Shown: piece after piece, positions 56,935-64,000 of the stretch | Layout: the number at the start of each line of letters is the position of its first letter | Position numbering within the stretch: position 1 is the stretch's first letter | Origin: Sorex araneus | Taxonomy: Eukaryota; Chordata; Mammalia; Eulipotyphla; Soricidae | Reading direction: 5' to 3' | DNA length: 64,000 nt | Assembly: GCF_027595985.1 (NCBI RefSeq) | Contig: NC_073313.1 | Coordinates: 102,845,552 to 102,909,551 of the forward strand | Notes under the pieces: generated by a model | Databases searched by the model: none | Told to the model about the DNA's origin: nothing | The model's input: the letters and a program-made list of their open reading frames with translations, nothing else | Program-made: the position numbers and the translations under genes

Positions 56935-57540
56935 TGGGTACGAGGGGCAGTTTGTGGATGTGACTGCCAAGCTTCTGGAAAACTGGGGACATGGCAGGAG
57001 GAGGCCCAGTCCCAACCAAAGCAAGCTTGAGATCTTAGTCACGGATTCCCGCATATCTGGGTTTTCCTGCTGATCTACTCTCTAGTGAGGTTCAACCCAT
57101 TTTGGGTGAGGTTCGTGCCCTCTTGGGTGAGGCTTGTCTGAGCATGTGAAGACTGCCCCTAGCGCCATGTAATCTCATCAATGGCCAAGACCCAGAGACT
57201 ATAAACTGAAGCTCCCGGAAGAGAATGACACAGAATTTCTTGGACATTATAAACTATCCATAAGAAGCAATAAAAAGCCAAATCGTCTAGCATTGCCTTT
57301 TTGGCAGGTTTGAGTGGTGGTGAGACTGGTGTCAAAATATAGAATGTACCCAAAGTAGAGAAAGATTATTGAGGAAATTGTTTGCCACACAAGCAGGGGA
57401 AGGGTTGGAATAGGGCCGGGGGCGAATAATGGGGACTTTGGTGGTGGAAAGTATGCACCGGTGAAGGGATGGGTGTTTGACTGAAGCTCAAACATGAAAG
57501 CTTTGTAGCTGTATCTCACAGTGAATCAAAAAACGGGGGG
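56935..57540 (+). mobile_element. L1-tailed composite element (family B head)
   Basis: The 5' 290 bases match the fold-back repeat at 27.75-28.15 kb: GGGCAGTTTGTGGATGTGAC, AGGCCCAGTCCCAACC, and a downstream arm AGCTCCCGGAAGAGAATGAC whose complement starts the 28-kb element. The 3' 290 bases are L1 3' UTR (ACTTTGGTGGTGGAAAGTAT, TATCTCACAGTGAATCAAAA). Target duplications not resolved. Confidence 0.65.
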
Positions 57541-57762
57541 GAAATAATAAAATAATAAAATAAATTTAACATTCAGAATAGAATAAAAAAATTAATGTGG
57601 AGTTCATGCCCAATTCAATCAGCTTAATCAATGGCTGAATCAATAGCAGTACTCCTATATTATTAAAAGAATTAAAAAAATAAAAGTTGTTGGTACACTG
57701 ACTGATAGATTTATATTTTGGGGGAATTATTATATTGGAAATTACTATTAAAGTTATAAACA

Positions 57763-57915
57763 TCCCAGAGTCAGAGAGATAGTATAGAGGGTAAGACATT
57801 TGTCTTGCATATGGCTGACTTTGATTCCTGGTACCACATATTGTGATTTCTGAGTTCAGAGCAAGGTGTAAGACTTGACTACCTCCAGCTGTAGCCCAAA
57901 ACTCAAGTCAATAAA
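57763..57915 (+). mobile_element. Diverged SINE
   Basis: CAGAGTCAGAGAGATAGTAT head, GATTCCTGGTACCACATATT body. Confidence 0.75.
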
Positions 57916-57929
57916 AATATTGCTATAAA

Positions 57930-58400
57930 CACTCTACAATAGGTTTTTGTATGTCTCTTTATAAATTTTTGTTTATCTTGGGTAAATGCCTTGAAGTAGA
58001 ATTTCTGGGTTTTATAGTACATATAAATCTAGCTATATTGAAAACTTCCCAACTCTTTTCTATATTAACTGTGATATTATACACTCTACTAGCTGTAGTT
58101 CTAGTAGACCAGTATCTTTGTGAGTAGTTGATAGTATAAAGTTAGTTTTATCTTATTAATATTAGCCAGTATGTAGAGGTATTAGTGCTGTCTCATGGTG
58201 ATTTTTCTTGTATAATGATTATTCTTTAATTACTAATAGTGTTGAGCACCTTTTCATTTGTTTATTTTACATTACTTATCATTGATGGAGGTATGTTTCA
58301 GTTGGCTATCTACTTTTATTGGCTTGTTAATCTTATTGAATTATGAGTTACATATAAATTTACATTGAAATGCTTAATGGAATATGTTTTACAAATCATA
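57930..58400 (-). mobile_element. Old reverse-strand L1 ORF2 fragment
   Basis: GGGTAAATGCCTTGAAGTAG, AGTGTTGAGCACCTTTTCAT and similar phrases are inverted L1 ORF2. Confidence 0.65.
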
Positions 58401-58476
58401 CTTTTTACTCTGTTTTCATTTAATTTTCTGAAAAGAAATTTTCAAGTCTTATTTATCATAATTTTTATTGTTTTGC

Positions 58477-58552
58477 CAAAGATGTAACTCTGGTGAGCAC
58501 TTGCCTTACATATGTAAGGATTTATGGTTAATCCCTGGCACTACAAAATGTT
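58477..58552 (+). mobile_element. Possible eroded SINE fragment
   Basis: GAGCACTTGCCTTACATATG and GGTTAATCCCTGGCACTAC only. Confidence 0.4.
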
Positions 58553-58772
58553 TATGGTCTATATTTTAATTTTTCTAATAAAAGTTTGCCTAAATGAAGA
58601 TCTCAAAATTTGTACTTTTTATTCTAAAATTTCTATAATGTTTGCTTTTACATTTAGATCAAGAATTCATTGAGGCCCTTCTTTCATGGGCTGAACACCC
58701 TTTGGAATTCAGCTTACAGTAGTTATTGATGGGCTCAAGGAAAGTTATAATTTCATAAATTATCTATATTTA

Positions 58773-59020
58773 TGGTCTGGGGCAGTAGCACAGTGGGTAG
58801 GGCATTTGCCTTGCACGTGGCCGACCTGGGTTCGATTCCTCCATCCCTCCTAGAGAGCCTGGCAAGCTACCGAGAGTATCTCGCCGCCACAGCAGAGCCT
58901 GGCAAGCTACCTGTGGTATATTCAATATGCCAAAAACAGTAACAAGAAGTCTCACAATGGAGACGTTACTGGTGCTCACTTGAGCAAATCAATGAGCAAT
59001 GGGATGACAGTGATACAGTG
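58773..59020 (+). mobile_element. RTE-tailed SINE
   Basis: GTCTGGGGCAGTAGCACAGT head, GACCTGGGTTCGATTCCTCC B box, AACAGTAACAAG body, GACGTTACTGGTGCTCACTT tail and GATGACAGTGATACAGTG. ATCTATATT lies on both sides. Confidence 0.9.
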
Positions 59021-59029
59021 ATCTATATT

Positions 59030-60130
59030 ATGTCATTGTTAATATATGGGTTGAATTTTCTTACTTTTATTTTATATCATTATTAGAATTGGGACTGGTG
59101 CTTTCCAGTAATTCATAGATAAGTTTTGCTTTTGCTGCCATAATGTTTTAGGAAGAATGGTATGGGCTTTAAATCTGCATGTAGATGATTTTTATGTAAC
59201 GTTATTACTTTTTCTTCAATTTTTATTGAGGCACCATGATTTTGAAACTATTAATGATAGAGTGCCATGCATAGTGTGCTTCCTAAATGTCCCCAGGTCC
59301 TTCCCTTCTGGCTACTTACCTTTGTTAACTCAGTTTGTTTTTATTTAAACAACCAGAATCATATTTAAAATACTATGCATTGCTATTTAAAATAAAATTC
59401 TTTGGATTTTGCAGATTTAGAATTTTATTTAAGCATGACCCCTAAGCCAGAATATGATGGGTTCCATCCACAGTCTAATTTTTTGTGCTTTCCATATATA
59501 TGCGTAATCTGGAAAGCTAATTGTAATGTCATTATTATTATAATTTTCATTTAAAAATATAATACAAATGGAATCATGTAATATCATGGTGGACGCACTC
59601 TAGGAAATCCACCTGTTGTGTACTTCCTTCCTTGTATGTGTGAGTAGAACCTGTATCTTGCTTCCATTAGGATTTGGCAGAAGTGATAGAATGCTTATTT
59701 GCATGATGATATTATGCTATATAACTCTCAGTTAAGTTCAGTTAGATGGAGAACTGGACTCAAAATTCTCTTGTAAGATTCAGTGATTCCCAGTTTTCCT
59801 CCTACCCACCCCCGCATCCCACCTACAGCCTGCTTATGTGGCAGACACCTTTATCTCTCTCCTCTCTCTTCTCTCTCTCATTTTCTTTTGAGACACTGAG
59901 GTTTGTAATATAGTGACTGAAATTGAGCACTCATTTTTTTTTGTCCTTTTTGTCTAGAATAATCATTTCCAGCTATCATTGTCATAGCAGTTCCTTCTCT
60001 GTCTAACTGCATTCCCCTCTCACTTTGTGGAGAGCTTTCTACCATGGACCAGTCCTCCTGGCTCTTGTTTCTATGTGTCTTTGGGTATTATTCACATACT
60101 TTGTTCTTAAAATTTTAAATCTGGCAAATG
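59030..60130. other. No gene; CT-rich tract near 59852-59885
   Basis: Pyrimidine-rich simple sequence and otherwise unique DNA. Confidence 0.45.
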
Positions 60131-60134
60131 AGTA

Positions 60135-60262
60135 CAATCATTCAAATGTCAGGAAATGCAGACTGGTGAAGACATGGGTATTGGAACATTGTACAGTTGA
60201 AACTCAATCATGAACAATTTTTTATCTGTATATCTCATGGTGATTCAATTGAAAACCCAAAG
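60135..60262 (+). mobile_element. Short L1 3' end
   Basis: CAGACTGGTGAAGACATGGG and TATATCTCATGGTGATTCAA. Confidence 0.7.
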
Positions 60263-60454
60263 ATTTAGTGATTCCTAGTGCATAATGATTTAAAATTCAT
60301 TAATAAATTTCCTCATCCATTTAGCATACCTTTATATTTTTTATTTGCAATAAGGCAGATGTATCATTGTTAAGTAAATGAACTCTGGAGTCAAAGTACT
60401 TGCATTGAAATTCCATGTGCCATACATATATATAATAAATATTATAAGGGGACA

Positions 60455-60602
60455 CATGTGACAGTGCTCAGGGATTATTCCTGACTCTGTGCTCAGGGAT
60501 TGCTCCTGGCAGGTTCTGAGGATCATATGAGATGCCAGGGATGAAACTGAGGTCATCCATTTGCATGCCAAGTGCCCTACCTACTGTACTGTCTCTCCAA
60601 TA
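60455..60602 (-). mobile_element. Diverged SINE
   Basis: GACAGTGCTCAGGGATTATT, GATCATATGAGATGCCAGGG and CTACTGTACTGTCTCTCCA. Confidence 0.8.
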
Positions 60603-60747
60603 TCTTGTAAATATTCATTAAACTTTCGGTTGCCTCATCTGCAAAATCAGAATGCTCATAAAATTTACCTACCAATAATTACTCCAAATCAAGAAGGATG
60701 GCATATACGAAATATCTGGCAGTGCCTGGCACATTGTAAGAAAATAC

Positions 60748-60925
60748 TTCTTTTTTTTTGCTTTTTGGGTCACACCCAGCGATGCTCAGGGGTTACTCCT
60801 GGCTTTGCACTCAGGAATTACTCCTGGCAGTGCTTGGGGGACCATATGGGATGCCGGGGATTGAACCCGGGTCGGCCGCGTGCAAGGCAGACGCCCTACC
60901 CGCTGTGCTATCGCTCCGGCCCCTA
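60748..60925 (-). mobile_element. Young SINE, near-consensus
   Basis: TTTGCTTTTTGGGTCACACC through GGTCGGCCGCGTGCAAGG to TGCTATCGCTCCGGCCCC. Confidence 0.93.
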
Positions 60926-60929
60926 CTTT

Positions 60930-61460
60930 TGGGCCCTAGCATGTTGATCATTCTTATTAATATTACTGTTGATAAAATAGGACATTTGTTGTACTTTCTT
61001 CATGAAATATTCAACACATTATTCAAAGATATGCTAAGTGTTGGGAGTAGTGCCACTGATAGAAGTTTTCATAGATATTATAATGATGTTGCCTGTCTTT
61101 GGTATTATAATAGAAGTATCATTAGTAGCATTTGTTACTATTGATTATAATTTTCTTCCCTTATATAGTAAAGGTAAATATAAATTATTATCCAGGTAAT
61201 TTATTTGCATTTTATTTGAAAAGAGTGACCTGGTATATCATTTGCTGATTTATATGCTATATAGGGAGAAGGTAGAATAAATACAAGAAAGTATATATAT
61301 TTTAATTTTTCTTTTAGTAGCTGCACACTAAAATGCCTTTCTCTGAGTACACTACTGGTGACCTAAAATGGTACCATAGTGGTGAAGAATGCACATAGTA
61401 TTTAGTGCAGTTACTTGACTGTAGATGCATCTGTTTTTCCAAACATTAAATGAGAAGCCA
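60930..61460. other. Unique AT-rich DNA
   Basis: No feature recognised. Confidence 0.5.
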
Positions 61461-61465
61461 TAGTA

Positions 61466-61735
61466 AAAATTATCATCCTGCAAAATATTTAATTAATTAT
61501 AGCTCTGTTTACATAAATCACTATTTATAGTGTCCTTAAAACATTTCATCATAGAATAAAACTATCATCCTGTTTAATATTTAGTCATATCTCTATTTAC
61601 ATAAATCAATATTTACAATGTCCTTAAACATTAGATTGTAGAATAAAAGCTATCATACTGTAAAATACATAATTATATCTCTCCATAAATATTTTCAGTG
61701 TCCTTATAATGTTTATATTATATAGTAATATCTGG
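61466..61735. repeat. Three diverged tandem units of about 90 bp
   Basis: Units start near 61466, 61558 and 61645 with AAAATTATCATCCTG, AAAACTATCATCCTG and AAAGCTATCATACTG; each carries a CATAAAT.A.TATTTA-type box and GTGTCCTTA or close variants. Confidence 0.8.
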
Positions 61736-61954
61736 AAAATTTAGAAACAATCCTATAATAAAATGGTACTAGATTTTGGTGTGATTTTTAAGGACAGTAA
61801 TTTTTCTTTACTACGAGGGAGGCTGGAAACACAGTGACTTAGGTAAGATAGAAGATCCACTAAGTTGAAATGATTGAAAAAGGGTCATCTCATTATTCTG
61901 TTGTTTAGGATCTTCTATCCTTATTGATCGCAATTTTTTCCTATTTCATTTATC

Positions 61955-62126
61955 TATTTTTTGGTGTGTTTAACAACCAGCTGTGCTCATGGCCTACTCT
62001 GATTGTGTACTCAGGTTTCACTTTGGGCAGCCTCAGGGGATGACCATAGGGAGTGCAAGGAATTGAGCCCAGGTTAGCGACATGCAAAGCAGGTGCATTG
62101 CCCGGTACACTATCTCTCTGGCCCTG
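61955..62126 (-). mobile_element. Diverged SINE
   Basis: GGAATTGAGCCCAGGTTAGC and CACTATCTCTCTGGCCC. Confidence 0.8.
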
Positions 62127-62157
62127 CATCATTTTTCTAAGTCACTTCTCGATCCAA

Positions 62158-62290
62158 AAGGACTGGAGTGATAGTGCAGTGCATAAGGCACTTTCCTTGC
62201 ACATGATGGACATAGGTTCGATCACTGGCATCTCAAATGATCCCCCATGTACCTCTAAGAGTGATTCAGTAGTGCAGAGCCACATTCTGA
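62158..62290 (+). mobile_element. SINE, 3' truncated
   Basis: GGACTGGAGTGATAGTGCAG head, ATAGGTTCGATCACTGGC B box. Confidence 0.8.
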
Positions 62291-62294
62291 ATTT

Positions 62295-62460
62295 GTTGGG
62301 GGTATGGTGGGGCAACACCTGGTGGTGTTTATGGCTTACTCTTGGCTCTGCACTCAGGGATCACTCCTGGCAGGCCTTAGTTCCGGGGATCCAGCCTGTG
62401 TTGGATTCTATCCAACAAATGGTGAAAGTGCCTTACTTACTTTACTCTCTGGCCAGCCCT
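62295..62460 (-). mobile_element. Diverged SINE
   Basis: CTCTGCACTCAGGGATCACT and TACTTTACTCTCTGGCCAGC; back-to-back with the plus-strand SINE before it. Confidence 0.8.
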
Positions 62461-62487
62461 AGATCAGAAGAATTTTATTTTGTTTTA

Positions 62488-62658
62488 TAGTTTTTCTTTT
62501 TGAGCCATAACTGGTTATGCTCAGAGCTTATTTGGGGTCTGTGCTCAGGGATCACTTTTGGTGAGCTCCGGGGCCGATATACGGTACTAGGGATCAAACC
62601 CAGCTTGACTATATAAGGCAAGTCCTGTGCTGGCTATACTATCTCTCCAGCCCCATTG
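62488..62658 (-). mobile_element. Diverged SINE
   Basis: GGTCTGTGCTCAGGGATCAC, GGGATCAAACCCAGC and ACTATCTCTCCAGCCCC. Confidence 0.85.
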
Positions 62659-62971
62659 TGCAGGAAAATTTTAATGAACAAAATATGAAAAAAATCTCAG
62701 ACATACAATAAAGACATGCCAACTTTAAAGTTAATGTCCCCATATTAGTAGCTTTGTTGGAAAATATCAGCATGTTTTCAGAGGAAGGAATTGTCAATTA
62801 TGGACGAGAGTATTTGAAATCTCCTGCCAGACGGTGACTTTCAGACTCTAATCAGAAGTGCTGATGTTTGTGAAGAAGTTCTCTGAAACATCCTTGCAGT
62901 TTTTTTCAAGAGAAAAACAGAATAAAAGTAGAGACATACATGTCCTGTAAACAGGGAAAAAATTAAGAAAC

Positions 62972-63149
62972 AATTTTTTTTTCTGCTTTTTGGGTCACAC
63001 CCATCGATGCACAGGGGTCACTCCTGGCTCTGCACTCAGGAATTACTCCTGGTGGTGCTCAGGGATCCATATGGGATTCTGGGATTTGAACCCGGGTCCG
63101 CCGTGTGCAAGGCAAACGCCCTACCCGCTATGCTATCGCTCTAGCCCCT
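62972..63149 (-). mobile_element. Young SINE
   Basis: TTCTGCTTTTTGGGTCACAC to TGCTATCGCTCTAGCCCC. Confidence 0.92.
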
Positions 63150-63342
63150 AGAAACCATTCTTGGTAGGAAAAATATTAGCATTCTTTTTAAAAGAATTTC
63201 AGCAGAATCAAGACCCTAACTGAGCTATTTTGATGACACTTGAGCAACTTACCTCTGTAGGTAAGTTGCCAGTGAGCTTAAGGGAATAAATAGATAATGA
63301 ATATTTTTTAATATAACATTATGTTTTAGTGTTTTATTTTGT

Positions 63343-63400
63343 TGTGCCAGGGATTGAATGCAGGGCCTCAAACTTGGCAGTCACATCCCTATCCTTAGAT
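63343..63400 (-). mobile_element. SINE fragment
   Basis: GTGCCAGGGATTGAATGCAG and CACATCCCTATCC only. Confidence 0.5.
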
Positions 63401-63417
63401 TTAAAAAAAAATAACAA

Positions 63418-63548
63418 TTTTTGGTTTTGAACGCCATACCTTATGGTGCTCAGGGCTTGCTGTTAGCTCTGTACTCAGGAGTAACATCCTGGTGGGGCTC
63501 AGGAAACCACACTGAGGTGCCATACCTGCTATCCTATCTCTCTGGCAA
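63418..63548 (-). mobile_element. Diverged SINE
   Basis: TATGGTGCTCAGGGCTTGCT, CAGGAGTAACATCCTGGTGG and GCTATCCTATCTCTCTGGC. Confidence 0.75.
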
Positions 63549-63769
63549 TAATTTTCAGCAATTATTTTCAACTTCTTTTTAAGTAATCACATACCATAAA
63601 GTCTTTGGATAGAAATTAAATGGCATTTGTTCGCCACTTTGAAGCTCTTTAAAGAAATATTTCTACCCTGTAACACTACAGTAATTAAAAATTAATGATT
63701 AAGATTCTATGGTTGCAATAATGTTAATAATGGTTTCTCATGCTGCTTTAAGAAAGAACACTATAATAA

Positions 63770-63924
63770 TTTAACTTGTCAGTTCTCCTTCATCGAATTC
63801 AGAGAGGGGCCTCCTGTCTTCATCATCACAAGGCCGGGGCGGAGCATCTCCTACGTGAGCTGTGGTGGCCACTCTTGCGGGAGGAGCTTCATTTCACTAG
63901 ATTGCAGCTGACAAGCACTTCAAG
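63770..63924 (+). promoter_or_regulatory. Promoter/first-exon copy P3
   Basis: Aligns with P2 along its length and with P1 in the core: TTAACTTGTCAGTTCTCC, GGGGCCTCCTGTC (P1 has GGACCTCCTGCTG), GC box CGGGGCGGAGCATC, GTGGCCACTCTTGCGGGAGG, TTGCAGCTGACAAG and donor TTCAAG/GTAATG (GT at 63925-63926). Homology to P2 continues into the intron (GTGAGAAAAATAGGGTG at the window end). Status as active promoter unknown. Confidence 0.6.
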
Positions 63925-64000
63925 GTAATGGGAGTGTCAAATTATGTTGTCATCTAGAAACTTCTCAGGGCCATAGAGTAAAGGTGAGAAAAATAGGGTG

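Overview
This is mammalian nuclear DNA, almost certainly from a shrew (Soricidae, probably Sorex). The evidence is dozens of copies of a tRNA-derived SINE typical of shrews (consensus opening GGGGCTGGAGCGATAGCACA, ending GGGTGTGACCCAAAAAGC plus an A-run), shrew-type L1 copies with a 3' end close to CACGGTGATTCAATAAAA, and an RTE-clade LINE of the type reported in the common shrew. No gene with a recognised protein product is present. Most of the AT-rich window is layered retroelements and unique intergenic or intronic DNA. The one clear host-gene signal is a CpG-island promoter near 44.5 kb. Identities and alignments here were judged by eye; no searches were run.

Layout. 0-6.3 kb: RTE 3' end, two L1 insertions at one target site, and a long old L1. 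6.3-9.5 kb: mostly unique, with one small unexplained acidic ORF (7197-7496). 9.6-11.7 kb: old reverse-strand L1 split by a SINE. 14.8-19.2 kb: a reverse-strand class II (betaretrovirus-like) endogenous retrovirus with two 295-bp LTRs, broken gag, an integrase tail and env remnants; pro and most of pol are missing, and an L1-tailed composite element interrupts gag. 24.2-27.2 kb: a twin-primed L1 carrying an 848-bp insertion that ends in an RTE-tailed SINE. 27.4-29.3 kb: a cluster of odd composite elements. 31-34.7 kb: old L1 pieces, one holding a second twin-primed L1. 34.8-37.7 kb: a long RTE copy with endonuclease and reverse transcriptase remnants, itself split by a composite element. 38-44 kb: unique DNA with two local tandem duplications and SINEs. 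44-64 kb: CpG island and first exon at 44.5 kb, and two diverged copies of that promoter/exon at 52.1 and 63.9 kb, with SINE clusters between.

How the parts interact. Two retrotransposition machines have served non-autonomous elements. L1 evidently supplied A-tailed SINEs and composite elements that carry an L1 3' UTR. The RTE evidently supplied a second SINE family with the same tRNA-like head but a tail copied from the last codons of the RTE reading frame plus a GTGATA-type microsatellite. Since RTE in shrews is reported as horizontally acquired from a nematode lineage (established literature, recalled), this second SINE family would be a host element that captured the tail of a foreign LINE. 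The triplicated promoter/first exon and a duplicated CTCF-like motif between the copies form the most interesting non-transposon structure.
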